The notes under the pieces were generated by a model that did no database searches, had not been told where the DNA came from, and saw nothing but the letters and a program-made list of their open reading frames with translations. The translations under genes were made by a program, and so were the position numbers. Below are positions 26,342 to 35,392 of a stretch of DNA of 62,716 bases, piece by piece; the stretch's first letter is position 1, and each line of letters begins with the position of its first letter. The stretch comes from Chloroflexota bacterium (GTDB lineage: Bacteria > Chloroflexota > Anaerolineae > Aggregatilineales > Phototrophicaceae): assembly GCA_009841405.1 (NCBI GenBank), contig VXLV01000089.1:36527-99242 (forward strand), read 5' to 3'.

Positions 26342-28756
26342 ATGAAATCCGTTACCGCTCGTTCACTTTACATCGCACTGTTAATTGTTCTTTGTGCGCA
26401 GTCGACCCGTGTTTTTGCAGAGACGCCGACGCCGTTGCCTCACAACGTGGAACTTAACGGCACACCGTGTGACTATGTTGACGCCCTGGTAGCAGCCAAC
26501 ACTGATACAGCTACGGGCGACTGCCCGGCGGGCGACGGCGCCGATGCGATCAAGCTACTGCAGGACATCAGCGTAACTTTTCCAGAAGCGGGCGTGGTCA
26601 ATTGGAAGAGAATAGATTCAACTATAACGCTGGACGGCGCGGGTCATTCTATCAGCATGGGTCATCTAGGTTTCATCTTTCACGTTAGATCTGGCGGACG
26701 ATTCACTGTCAACAATGTAACTCTTCAAGATGGCTGGAGAGGGCAAGGCGGTGGCGCAATCAGGAACGATTCTGGCTATCTGGCAATTAATAACAGCATC
26801 ATCAGGAATAGTGGCGGGCTCGGCTTTTACGGCGCCGTACTAACTGTTGGCGGCGAAACGGTAATCGCGAATAGCACGTTTCAGGACAACGGCATTCTGG
26901 GCATTTTTGACGCCAAGCCCGCGTATGGCGGCGCGGTGGGCAATTACATCGGTGGCCGCACAACGATCCGAGGGAGCTCCTTCATCAACAACTCAAGCCT
27001 CGCGGGTGGCGGCGCGATCATAAACATCAACCCCAACAGCGTCATGACCATCACCAATAGCACATTCAGCGGGAATGCGGCGACGAATGACGGCTCCTTA
27101 GGCGGAGCGATCATCAACTACTCTGATCTCACCGTGACCAATAGCACCTTCAACGGCAACTCTGCCGATAAGGGCGCCGGGATCTACAATTGGCCCAATG
27201 TTGGCTCTCTTAAGCTGCGCAATAGCATTATCGCTGGCAGCATACGCGGCGGCGACTGCGAAGGCTCGCTCGCCGAGAACGTCAGTAACATTGTAGAGGA
27301 CGGCTCGTGCGCCGCGGCGCTGAGCGCCGATCCAAGATTGGGCTACTTAACTGGCTCTCCAGCCTATTTTCCATTGCTCGACGACAGCCCGGCGCTGAGC
27401 GCGGGCGATTCAACGCATTGCCCGGCGACGGATCAAGCCGGCAACGAGCGTCCAAATCCCGCCAGCTCCAGCTGCGACATCGGCGCCTATGAATCTTCCG
27501 CTGTTCCAGCCACGGACACACCAGCGCCGACGGCAACGCCAACGTCGACCAGCATGCCGACGGCGACTGCAACCGCGACGCCGACAGCAACTGCCACCGA
27601 GATGCCGACCAACACGCCAACGAGTACGCCGACGCTCGCGCCAAAATCGGGCTGCATCCGGGTGGGGACGTCGACCTACTGGCTCTTCCCCGCCAGCAAT
27701 TTCCTGAATGGCGCCGTCGCCGTTTACGACTCCGATCAGTGTGACTCCACCGAAACTACCCAACAGATCGGCGAAGACGGATACGCCTTCTCTGCTGATG
27801 GTCAAAGCGCGGCGGAGGCGATTTGCCAGGCGGGTCGTGGCGGCGGCGTGTACCGGGCCCAACAGCAATCCTTTAACACGTCACTCTATGCCTGTCATTA
27901 CCTGCCGCCAACAGACACGCAAGTCCCGCCGACAAGCACGCCACCGCCACCTACAAGTACAACTGTTCCGCCTGAGGGCGATCCGCCGGAAGCTCCTGCA
28001 ATCTTGGAGAATCCCGGGCGCGCTCACAGCTTGACGTCGGCCCAGTCTGGCGGATCGGTCGCCTTGACTTGGTCTGCGCCCGCTGACGGCGGGCAGGTCA
28101 GCAGCTATCGCATCTGGCGGCGGCTGCCGGATATGGGCGAGGGCGGCGTTCGGGTGATCGTCAGCGATACGGGCAGCGCATCGACCAGCTACGTCGATAG
28201 CGGCGCGGTGGCCGGGCAAAAGCATATCTATCGTGTCCAGGCGCTGAACAGCATCGGCGCGGGCCAGCCATCGAAGCCGGCGCAGATCGTCGTCAAGGCC
28301 GCGCAGGCTGACACGCCCGTCCCAACCGATACACCAGTACCAGCGACCAACACGCCTGTGCCGACTGATACGCCAGTTCCACCGACTCATACGCCCGTGC
28401 CGACGGACACCCCGATTCCGCCAACGGACACGCCGATACCGACCGATACACCCGTCCCCGGGCCGCCAGGCCGCGCTCACAACCTGGCGGCTGCGCAATC
28501 GGACGGCTCGGTCTCGCTGACCTGGAGCGCGCCAGCCGATGGCGGGGATGTAAACGGCTACCGCATCTGGCGCCGTCTGCCGGATAAGGGCGATCAGAAT
28601 CTAACGGTGCTGGTGGATAACACCGGCAGCGCGGCTACCAGCTACGTTGACGGAAGCGCCGAGAATCGGCAGAAGCACATCTACCGCGTGCAAGCGCTCG
28701 GCCCCGGCGGCGGAGGGCAAAAATCCAAGCCGGCGCAAGTCATCGTGCGGAGTTGA
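26342..28756 (+). CDS. secreted beta-helix protein with CSLREA-like start and two FN3 domains
   Basis: An 804-residue exported protein. The signal peptide covers residues 1 to about 28 (ending RVFA). A CSLREA-like module (GTPCDYVDALVAANTDTATG, then CPAGDGADAI) follows. Next comes a right-handed beta-helix (about 75-340) with ladders of N-S-T-F-x-x-N turns, closed by SPALSAGDSTHCPATDQAG and CDIGAYES. A Pro/Thr-rich linker (about 390-435) leads to a Cys-containing globular domain (about 440-515). Another linker precedes a fibronectin type III domain (about 560-650), a PT-V-P linker and a second FN3 (about 710-804). The two FN3 domains are near copies. AGGAG lies eight bases before the ATG. It is probably an extracellular or cell-surface polysaccharide-binding or lyase-like protein. 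No catalytic residues are assigned. Confidence 0.8.
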   Translation: MKSVTARSLYIALLIVLCAQSTRVFAETPTPLPHNVELNGTPCDYVDALVAANTDTATGDCPAGDGADAIKLLQDISVTFPEAGVVNWKRIDSTITLDGAGHSISMGHLGFIFHVRSGGRFTVNNVTLQDGWRGQGGGAIRNDSGYLAINNSIIRNSGGLGFYGAVLTVGGETVIANSTFQDNGILGIFDAKPAYGGAVGNYIGGRTTIRGSSFINNSSLAGGGAIININPNSVMTITNSTFSGNAATNDGSLGGAIINYSDLTVTNSTFNGNSADKGAGIYNWPNVGSLKLRNSIIAGSIRGGDCEGSLAENVSNIVEDGSCAAALSADPRLGYLTGSPAYFPLLDDSPALSAGDSTHCPATDQAGNERPNPASSSCDIGAYESSAVPATDTPAPTATPTSTSMPTATATATPTATATEMPTNTPTSTPTLAPKSGCIRVGTSTYWLFPASNFLNGAVAVYDSDQCDSTETTQQIGEDGYAFSADGQSAAEAICQAGRGGGVYRAQQQSFNTSLYACHYLPPTDTQVPPTSTPPPPTSTTVPPEGDPPEAPAILENPGRAHSLTSAQSGGSVALTWSAPADGGQVSSYRIWRRLPDMGEGGVRVIVSDTGSASTSYVDSGAVAGQKHIYRVQALNSIGAGQPSKPAQIVVKAAQADTPVPTDTPVPATNTPVPTDTPVPPTHTPVPTDTPIPPTDTPIPTDTPVPGPPGRAHNLAAAQSDGSVSLTWSAPADGGDVNGYRIWRRLPDKGDQNLTVLVDNTGSAATSYVDGSAENRQKHIYRVQALGPGGGGQKSKPAQVIVRS
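28309..28458. repeat. Pro-Thr linker minisatellite
   Basis: Short imperfect tandem repeats of the type ACGCCCGTGCCGACTGAT encode alternating T-P-V/I-P-T/P-T/A-D residues between the two FN3 domains of the secreted protein. They are a coding repeat, prone to length change, and not a CRISPR array. Confidence 0.75.
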
Positions 28757-28802
28757 AACGATGCCACACACCGTTGCGCCATGTTGCCAGATGAGGAAAC
28801 AA

Positions 28803-28830
28803 GCGGGCGAGCCACCGGCTCGCCCCTACA
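28803..28830. repeat. palindromic repeat (reverse orientation)
   Basis: An intact unit with arms GGGCGAGCC and GGCTCGCCC, followed by CCTACA, between the convergent secreted-protein and malate synthase genes. It could act as a bidirectional hairpin at the two 3' ends. Confidence 0.88.
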
Positions 28831-28845
28831 CGCTTGTTCCGCCGC

Positions 28846-30441
28846 TTACAAGTACTCGTAAGCCGGCAGCGTTAGAAACTCGCTGAACTCTTCAGCGCGG
28901 ATCATCTCGTCGAAGAGTTGCATCGCCCGCTGATAATGACCGCTCTCGAAGCGCGCATCGCCGACCTCGCCGCGGATGGCGTCCATTTCTTCTTCCAGCA
29001 GGCTGCTGTACAGGTCCACAGTCAGTGGCCGCCCGTCGGCCAGCGAGGCATTATGATGCAGCCACTGCCAGACTTGCGCGCGGCTAATCTCGGCGGTGGC
29101 GGCGTCCTCCATCAAGTGGTAGAGCGGCACACAGCCGTTGCCGCCCAGCCAGGCTTCCAGATACTGGATGCCTACTTTGAGGTTCAGCCGAACGCCGGCT
29201 TCGGTGATATCGCCGGCGCTCGGCGCCAGCAAGTCGCTCGCCGAGACTTCAACATCGTCGCGCTGCCGTTTCACTTGATTGGCGCCCGGCATGTATTCAT
29301 CGAAGACATCTGTGGCGATTTGCACCAGGCCCGGGTGCGCCACCCAGGTGCCGTCATGCCCGGCTTTCGCCTCGCGCAGCTTGTCCGCGCGTACCTTGTC
29401 CAGCGCGGCTTGATTGCGCGCGGCGTCATTGCGAATGGGGATCTGCGCCGCCATGCCGCCCATGGCGTGGGCGCCGCGGCGGTGGCAGACTTTGATGACG
29501 TAAAGCGTATAATCGCGCATGAAGGGCACGGTCATCGTGACCTCTGCGCGGTCGGGCAGCAGGTAATCGGTGTGATTGCGCAACTTCTTGATGTAGCTGA
29601 AGATATAGTCCCAGCGCCCGCAATTCAGCCCGGCCGAATGTTGGCGCAATTCATACAGAATCTCTTCCGCCTCGAAGACCGCCAGGATGGTTTCGATCAG
29701 CACCGTCGCCTTGATCGTGCCTTGTGGGATGCCCAGCGCGTCCTGCGCGAAAACGAAGGCATCATTCCACAGGCGCGCTTCCAGGTGGCTCTCCAGCTTG
29801 GGCAGATAGAAGTAGGGCCCGGTTCCGCGTTCGAGGGCGGCGCGCGCGTTGTGATAGAAGTAGAGGCCGAAATCGAATAAGCCGCCCGGTATCGGCGCGC
29901 CGTCGACCAGGAAGTGGCGCTCGTCAAGGTGCCAGCCGCGCGGCCGCACCATCAGCGTCGCCGTCTGCTCGTTGAGTTGATAGAAACGGCCGTCGGGATT
30001 GGTAAACGTAATTGTGCCGGCGACGGCGTCGCGCAAGTTGATCTGCCCCTGAACCATATTGTCCCAGGTGGGTGAGTTGGCGTCTTCGCAATCGGCCATG
30101 AAGACTCTGGCGCCGCAGTTGAGCGCGTTGATGACCATTTTGCGGTCGGTCGGCCCGGTGATTTCCACGCGGCGGTCTTGCAGGTCGGCCGGCACGGGCG
30201 CGACGCGCCAGCTCCGGTCGGCGCGGACGGCGGCCGTTTCGGGCAGAAAGTCCGGCATAACACCGCTGTCGATTTCGGCTTGGCGCTCCTGGCGCAGTTG
30301 CATGAGCTCGTCGCGGCGCGCGCTGAATCTGCGCGCCAGCGCGGCCAGGAAGGCGATCGCTTCGTGGCTCAGAATGTCTTCATATTCGGGCCGGAGCTCG
30401 CCTCTGATGTCGACGCCGGGGACGCTTTCATTGCGGGACAT
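28846..30441 (-). CDS. aceB: malate synthase A
   Basis: A 531-residue malate synthase of the A type, which condenses glyoxylate with acetyl-CoA in the glyoxylate shunt. It has the N-terminal [21 protein letters not shown] and the substrate-barrel motifs [20 protein letters not shown] and [20 protein letters not shown] (about 115). It continues with [14 protein letters not shown] and [20 protein letters not shown], and ends [15 protein letters not shown]. Length agrees with bacterial AceB. Isocitrate lyase is not in the window, so the gene is separate from the usual aceBA operon; glyoxylate may also come from other pathways. An AAGGATTCC precedes the ATG. This is a secure call. Confidence 0.94.
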   Translation of the reverse strand: MSRNESVPGVDIRGELRPEYEDILSHEAIAFLAALARRFSARRDELMQLRQERQAEIDSGVMPDFLPETAAVRADRSWRVAPVPADLQDRRVEITGPTDRKMVINALNCGARVFMADCEDANSPTWDNMVQGQINLRDAVAGTITFTNPDGRFYQLNEQTATLMVRPRGWHLDERHFLVDGAPIPGGLFDFGLYFYHNARAALERGTGPYFYLPKLESHLEARLWNDAFVFAQDALGIPQGTIKATVLIETILAVFEAEEILYELRQHSAGLNCGRWDYIFSYIKKLRNHTDYLLPDRAEVTMTVPFMRDYTLYVIKVCHRRGAHAMGGMAAQIPIRNDAARNQAALDKVRADKLREAKAGHDGTWVAHPGLVQIATDVFDEYMPGANQVKRQRDDVEVSASDLLAPSAGDITEAGVRLNLKVGIQYLEAWLGGNGCVPLYHLMEDAATAEISRAQVWQWLHHNASLADGRPLTVDLYSSLLEEEMDAIRGEVGDARFESGHYQRAMQLFDEMIRAEEFSEFLTLPAYEYL

Positions 30442-30829
30442 GGCATGGAATCCTTATGAGTGATTAACGGGTGCGGTCAGATTAGTGATTGTTCGCAGCG
30501 GTTCGTTGCGGCTGTGCGCGACTCTTTTCACCATGCTGTAGGGGCGGCAAGATGTGCCGCCCAAGAGATAGGAGATCAGCCGGCGGGCGTTTCGGCGAAA
30601 CGCCACTACAACATGCTGGTAAATCAGAATTCGCATCACAGACTTGGAACAACTGAGCAAGGGTAATCTAACATGGCAGCGCCTTGGCAACAACCAGGTT
30701 TTCTTGAGGAGACAAACTGGTAGCAAGGCAGATAGCGGCGCGCGAGAAAGAATTGTGGCTTGGCGACCGCTGGCGAGATAGAATCGGATAACGGTCGCTG
30801 CCAGCGTCTCGCGGAAAGCAGGAAGAATC
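30442..30829. other. intergenic region with one palindromic repeat
   Basis: Divergent spacer between malate synthase (minus) and the four-repeat secreted protein (plus). It holds a palindromic repeat at 30537-30564 and otherwise no open frame or clear promoter that I can support. Confidence 0.6.
30537..30564. repeat. palindromic repeat
   Basis: A unit with arms GGGCGGCA and TGCCGCCC. The G/C exchange relative to the common GGGCGAGCC form is matched in both arms. Confidence 0.88.
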
Positions 30830-32404
30830 ATGCGCCTTCGTTTGATCATTGTCATGGTAGTTTTGCTCAGCTGCGCGCAGTTGGTGAACAGCCGCGATAG
30901 CAACTTGCGGTCGTGTACGCAGGCGGAGCTTGCCGCGCTTGCCGACATGCGGCCGGGCTTTGACGCGCTGATCGAGCGTGGGCGGATCATGCAGACTCGC
31001 GCGGACTATAGCGCAACCATCGAAAGCTATTTTGCCTGGCGCGAAGATCTGCGCCTGCAGATGCCGCATTGCGCCGAGTTATTCGAGATTGCTTTGCTGA
31101 TGAATCAAATCGCCAGCAATCAAGTCGCGAGAGCCGTGCTCGACCGCGCGCTGCAAATCGAAGGTCTGTCGACCAAAGCGAATCCATTTGTATTTGAGGA
31201 ATACGGCGACGGCAGTCTGCCCGACCAATTGACGGCGCGTATCGAAACGGCAGAAGCGATGCTGGACGAAGCCGAGCGGGATTCGCCGGTAGAACGCGGC
31301 TTGCCGCCATGTACGGATGCCGAGCTGGAAGTCTTCTACGATGAAGTTTTCGACCGCTACTTTGAACAGATCGAGACTATTGCCGACGAAACCAGCTTAG
31401 CCAATCTGCTGGAAATCATCGAGGCGCAGCTTCCGTGGCGCGCGGGTGTATGGGCCCGCCTGCCGGCGTGCAAGGATATGTACGAGCTAACATGGCTAAT
31501 GACGCAAACTGCCGGTGATATGGTCACGCTCTTCGCGTTTTATCTCGCTGATATGAAGGCGCAATATGACCTGTACTATGAGGAGACTGCTCGACTTTCA
31601 GCGACAATCGCGGAGATGTCGCCCGCGTTTCTGGGCGAAGCGACAGCCGATGTCGCGCCGCTGGAGAGCGCGCTGCCCGGCTGCGCGCGCTCTCAGTTCA
31701 TGGATTTCGTCGATGTCATTGTCGAATATGCTGAACTGTCAGCCGCCGCTGCTGAGGTGGCGTCGGTTGACGATGTGGTTGCCTTTGGACGCCAGCAATA
31801 TGAGTGGCGCGAAAGGCGACTATCGGATTTGCCGCGTTGTGCCGAAGCATTTGAGCTGGGTCTCTTGATTAACCAAGCTACCGGTGATGTCGTCCTGGCA
31901 ATGGCATTGCTTCTTGCCGGCGTCGATCAAGACGAGATTCCCCACATGGCGGCTATGCAGGCTGGATCGGCGCGGATGTCCGCCCTTGTGACGCCGATCA
32001 TTCAGGGCGAGCGCGCCGGGGGCGATTCGCCCGTCCCCGGTCTGTTGCCCCAATGTACTGACGCGCGGCTCGCACTCATCACGGACGAGATTGAGCCGGA
32101 TTATTGGGCGATAATGGAGGCCAGCGCCGCTGTCGAAACATTCGATGACTTGCTTCGCCTGGGCAGAATGCAGATCGAGTTTCGCGAAAGCGTCTGGCGC
32201 CGCCTGCCGGCTTGCGCCGAGGCCTACGACATCGCCTGGCTGATGGTTCGCGTTACCGGTGACGATATGATTACCTGGGCGCTTTTGGCTGCTGGCGCGG
32301 CCGAAGACGAGATACCTTATAATGCGCCCGTTCGCGCCAATATGCGGCGGCTGGCTGACATGCTCAGCGCGATAAAGGGCGCGGCGCAAGACACTGAAGG
32401 CTAG
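30830..32404 (+). CDS. secreted protein of four Cys-pair repeats
   Basis: A 524-residue exported protein (signal segment MRLRLIIVMVVLLSCAQL; a lipobox at LLSC is possible but atypical). The rest consists of four repeats of about 124-132 residues. Each starts LPxCTxAxL and has an R/W-rich L-P-x-C-A-E-x-x-(D/E)-(I/L)-x-x-L-(M/I) block ending near T-G-D. The two Cys of each unit are at 29/81, 161/214, 285/337 and 409/462, a spacing of 52-53 residues, which strongly suggests four disulfide-bonded helical domains. I do not recognise the domain. A Shine-Dalgarno-like AGGAAG is six bases upstream of the ATG. No partner genes are evident; a role in the envelope is inferred from export only. Confidence 0.75.
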   Translation: MRLRLIIVMVVLLSCAQLVNSRDSNLRSCTQAELAALADMRPGFDALIERGRIMQTRADYSATIESYFAWREDLRLQMPHCAELFEIALLMNQIASNQVARAVLDRALQIEGLSTKANPFVFEEYGDGSLPDQLTARIETAEAMLDEAERDSPVERGLPPCTDAELEVFYDEVFDRYFEQIETIADETSLANLLEIIEAQLPWRAGVWARLPACKDMYELTWLMTQTAGDMVTLFAFYLADMKAQYDLYYEETARLSATIAEMSPAFLGEATADVAPLESALPGCARSQFMDFVDVIVEYAELSAAAAEVASVDDVVAFGRQQYEWRERRLSDLPRCAEAFELGLLINQATGDVVLAMALLLAGVDQDEIPHMAAMQAGSARMSALVTPIIQGERAGGDSPVPGLLPQCTDARLALITDEIEPDYWAIMEASAAVETFDDLLRLGRMQIEFRESVWRRLPACAEAYDIAWLMVRVTGDDMITWALLAAGAAEDEIPYNAPVRANMRRLADMLSAIKGAAQDTEG

Positions 32405-32563
32405 TTCGCAGGATTAGTTTGCGCGTAACGCCCATGACTTGCCATACTGCCTTTGGCGACTCGGACGATGCGCGGATCTGCCCGTCGGCTGTGAAACGAG
32501 GATAATCGCCAGCCGCGCCCGCGCCCTTCATCCGTTACCGTTGCGCATAGGCCGTACATAAAC

Positions 32564-32594
32564 TTGTGGTTCCGCATCAAGCCTGTGTTATAAT
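32564..32594 (+). promoter_or_regulatory. promoter of the nucleoside importer operon
   Basis: A perfect TATAAT at 32589-32594 with TTGTGG at 32564-32569 (spacer 19 bases, or 20 with CTTGTG). It lies 43 bases before the ATG of the binding-protein gene and is the only good -10 box in the 230-base gap. Confidence 0.5.
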
Positions 32595-32636
32595 CTCGGC
32601 TGTTTCGTCAAACCATTGAGATTTGGAGATAAACAG

Positions 32637-33704
32637 ATGAGAAGCAAACCACTTATTCTGCTCTTGCTTGCGGCCTTGGTACTGGGATTGGCGGCGCCGA
32701 TGGCTGTCGCACAGGATACGCAAACCCTGACGGTCTCTATCTGGGGCTTCAACCTGGATGTCCTCGAAGAAAATGTCTTCGCGCCCTTTGAGGAAATGCA
32801 CAATGTTGACATCGTGCTGGATACCGGCAACAACTCCGATCGCCTGGCGCGCCTCCAGGCCGAGGGCGAAAACACCACGATTGACGTCGTGCACTTCGCC
32901 ACGCAATTCACGCATCTCGCTAGTGAAGCAGGTTTGCTGCAGCCCTACAACCCAGACCTGCTCGAAAACCTGGACGAAGTCTACGATTGGGCGCAGGACC
33001 CGTTGGGCAACCAGGCCGGAGCCGGCTACACCGTCAACAGCCTCAGCCTGATCTACCGCGCCGATCAAATTGAAGCCGGCATTTCGTCCTGGGCCGACTT
33101 GCTGCGCGATGACGTCGCCGGCTATGTCAGCATTCCCGAGATGTCCACCACCTTTGGCCCAGCCGCGCTCATCATGATTGACCGCGCGCTGGCGATGGCT
33201 GACATGGAGGAGGGCGAGGCGGAAATCAACTACGACGCCGATCTGGCTTGGGAAGCCTTGCCTCAACTGGCCGACAATCTGGTGACCACCTATATTCGCA
33301 GCTCGGAACTGACGACCCTGGTGCAGGAAGAAGAAGTGTGGGTTGCGCCCTACGCCAGTTTTGCCATCGGCAACCTGATGAATACCGGGCATGACCTCAG
33401 CACGGTCGTTCCGGAAGAAGGCGTCGTCGGCCAGACGAATATGATCAGCATTACGGCCGCCACCGACAAGGTGGACCTGGCGCACGCCTATATCGACTGG
33501 TTCATCTCGCACGATGTCCAGGAAGCCGAAGCGCTTGACCTGATTGATTCGCCCGTCAACGCGACGGTCGAGTTGCCGGAAGACATTTGCGCGCTGCTCA
33601 CCTGCGGCGAGATGCTTGATACCATGATCGTGCTGGATCAGGCTGAAGTGTCGGATCGTCTGGCGGACTGGTTAGAGCGCTGGAATGAGGTCATGGTGCG
33701 CTGA
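32637..33704 (+). CDS. PotD-like ABC substrate-binding protein
   Basis: A 355-residue extracellular solute-binding protein of the spermidine/putrescine (PotD) class. The signal peptide is MRSKPLILLLLAALVLGLAA followed by PMAVAQ. The mature protein opens with TLTVSIWGFNLDVLEENVFAPFEE and contains VVHFATQFTHLASEAGLLQPY, WADLLRDDVAGYVSIPE and AHAYIDWFIS. A GGAGA eight bases upstream sets ATG 32637 as start; an in-frame TTG seven codons earlier covers the ribosome-binding site. It is the first gene of a six-gene operon. Because nucleoside phosphorylase and adenine deaminase follow, its ligand is more likely a purine nucleoside or base than a polyamine. That is inference. Confidence 0.85.
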   Translation: MRSKPLILLLLAALVLGLAAPMAVAQDTQTLTVSIWGFNLDVLEENVFAPFEEMHNVDIVLDTGNNSDRLARLQAEGENTTIDVVHFATQFTHLASEAGLLQPYNPDLLENLDEVYDWAQDPLGNQAGAGYTVNSLSLIYRADQIEAGISSWADLLRDDVAGYVSIPEMSTTFGPAALIMIDRALAMADMEEGEAEINYDADLAWEALPQLADNLVTTYIRSSELTTLVQEEEVWVAPYASFAIGNLMNTGHDLSTVVPEEGVVGQTNMISITAATDKVDLAHAYIDWFISHDVQEAEALDLIDSPVNATVELPEDICALLTCGEMLDTMIVLDQAEVSDRLADWLERWNEVMVR

Positions 33705-33736
33705 CGCACGCCGTCGGCGTTTTGACGAGAATGTGC

Positions 33737-33760
33737 TAAGGGGGCCATCGCGCCCCCTTA
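33737..33760. terminator. hairpin between binding protein and permease genes
   Basis: A nine-base perfect stem, TAAGGGGGC against GCCCCCTTA, with a six-base loop and a short T-poor tail, placed between the solute-binding-protein stop and the first permease start. It is probably an mRNA stabiliser or partial terminator that keeps binding-protein levels above the permeases. Confidence 0.65.
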
Positions 33761-33767
33761 TTCAATC

Positions 33768-34601
33768 ATGATTCGGCGACCCAATCAGAATCGCAGCATC
33801 ATCGTGCTGGTCGCCCCCGCATTTATCTTTGTACTCGTCTTCTTCGTCCTGCCTCTGATTTTCCTGCTCTCGCAAAGTGTCTTGCCGGGAGACGGCGGCT
33901 TTACGCTGACCGGCTACGCCGACTTCTTTGAGAGCCGCGTATCGCGGATCGTCTACCTGCGCACGCTAAAGATCGGCCTCATCGTCACGGGCATCAGCGT
34001 GCTGATGAGCTACCCGGCCGCGTTCTTGCTGGCGCGGATGCCCGCACGCCGCCGCTCCTTCTTGATGCTGCTGGTGATTCTGCCCTTGATGACCAACGCG
34101 GTAGCGCGGACATTCGCCTGGCTAATTATCTTGGGGAAGCGCGGCATGATCAACCAGACGCTTATGTCGTTGGGATTGGTCGAGACGCCCGTACGCTTCA
34201 TGTACACTGAAACTGCGATCGTGCTGGGCCTGACGCAATTGTTTCTGCCGCTGATGGTATTGCCCTTGGTGAGCGCGATGGAAAATATCCCGGACGATGT
34301 GCTGGAAGCGGCGCGCAGCCTCGGCGCCAACCGGCTCACCACTTTCGTGCGAATCGTCGTGCCCCTGTCATCGGACGGTCTGGTGCTGGGTGCGACGCTG
34401 GTATTCACCGGCTCGGTAACCGCCTTCGTCACGCCGGCAATACTCGGCGGTTCGCGTCTGCTGATGATGTCAACGCTTTTGCGGCAAAAGTCGGTGGCTA
34501 TCTTCGACCAACAGGCGGCCGCGGTTATCGCCGTGGTGATGATCTTGACTACGCTGGCGGTCAATCTGCTGCTGCGCGTCGGGCGCGTGCGTCAGGTCTA
34601 G
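33768..34601 (+). CDS. ABC transporter permease, PotB type
   Basis: A 277-residue inner-membrane permease with six membrane segments. It has the N-terminal LVAPAFIFVLVFFVLPLIFLLSQS and the EAA loop VLEAARSLGANRLTTFVRIVVPLS at about 178. This order is typical of PotB/ThiP-like subunits of the binding-protein-dependent transport superfamily. It pairs with the next gene (PotC-like), and both dock onto the ATPase encoded third. The gene starts right after the hairpin at 33737-33760. Confidence 0.9.
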   Translation: MIRRPNQNRSIIVLVAPAFIFVLVFFVLPLIFLLSQSVLPGDGGFTLTGYADFFESRVSRIVYLRTLKIGLIVTGISVLMSYPAAFLLARMPARRRSFLMLLVILPLMTNAVARTFAWLIILGKRGMINQTLMSLGLVETPVRFMYTETAIVLGLTQLFLPLMVLPLVSAMENIPDDVLEAARSLGANRLTTFVRIVVPLSSDGLVLGATLVFTGSVTAFVTPAILGGSRLLMMSTLLRQKSVAIFDQQAAAVIAVVMILTTLAVNLLLRVGRVRQV

Positions 34602-34612
34602 GAGCGAGCCGG

Positions 34613-35389
34613 ATGGTATCACGCTGGATGTACATTAGCCTGGTCATTCTTTATAGCTTCTTGATCGGTCCCTTCATCATCATTTTCATGGCGAGCTTCG
34701 GCGCCAACGCGAACCTGGCCTTTCCGCCGCAGGGTTTCACACTGGATTGGTTCGCGAATGTCTTCGAGAGGTCCCAGTTCATTGACGGCTTCTGGGTCAG
34801 CCTGCGTCTCGGTCTGCTAGCCACCATAGCCTCGCTGATTATGGGCATACCGGTGGCTTATGCGCTGACGCGTTTCCAGTTCGCCGCGGCCGGCCTGGTG
34901 GAAACGGTATTTTCTGCGCCGATACTTGTGCCGGGTCTGGTCATCGGCTTTGCGATGCTCAAGTTTTACGTTCGATTGGGCGATTTAAACGTGTTGACGG
35001 TCTTGTTCATCGGCCATACCGCGATACTCTTCCCCTACAGCGTGCGGGTCATTTCGGCCAGCTTGCGCAATCTTGACCCCAACGTAGAAGACGCCGCCAT
35101 CAGTCTTGGGGCGAGCCGCCTGCGCGGATTTCTGCTGGTTGTGCTGCCCAATATGCAAGCCGGGATCGCGGCCGCGTTTGTCCTGGGCTTCATCACTTCA
35201 TTCAATAATGTCCCGGTCTCGCTCTTCCTTAGCGGCCCCGGCGTGACCACGCTGCCTGTCGCAATGTTCAGTTATCTCGAATATCACTTTGACCCGACCA
35301 TCGGCGCCCTCTCGACGCTGCTTGTCATTTTCACCATCGCGCTGGTGCAGACAGCTGAACGCTTACTCGGTCTATCACAGTTTGTGTAG
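34613..35389 (+). CDS. ABC transporter permease, PotC type
   Basis: A 258-residue permease with six membrane segments. The N-terminus is YISLVILYSFLIGPFIIIF, then GFTLDWFANVF, and the EAA loop is VEDAAISLGASRLRGFLLVVLP at about 162. FVLGFITSFNNVPVSLFLSGPG is characteristic of the PotC side. It is spaced 11 bases after the PotB-like gene and three bases before the ATPase gene, so it is co-transcribed. Together with its partner it forms the channel of the putative nucleoside importer. Confidence 0.9.
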   Translation: MVSRWMYISLVILYSFLIGPFIIIFMASFGANANLAFPPQGFTLDWFANVFERSQFIDGFWVSLRLGLLATIASLIMGIPVAYALTRFQFAAAGLVETVFSAPILVPGLVIGFAMLKFYVRLGDLNVLTVLFIGHTAILFPYSVRVISASLRNLDPNVEDAAISLGASRLRGFLLVVLPNMQAGIAAAFVLGFITSFNNVPVSLFLSGPGVTTLPVAMFSYLEYHFDPTIGALSTLLVIFTIALVQTAERLLGLSQFV

Positions 35390-35392
35390 CTT

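Noticed and set aside
28309..28458. Short tandem repeats that could suggest a CRISPR or regulatory array
   Set aside because: They are in frame and encode a Pro-Thr linker between two FN3 domains.
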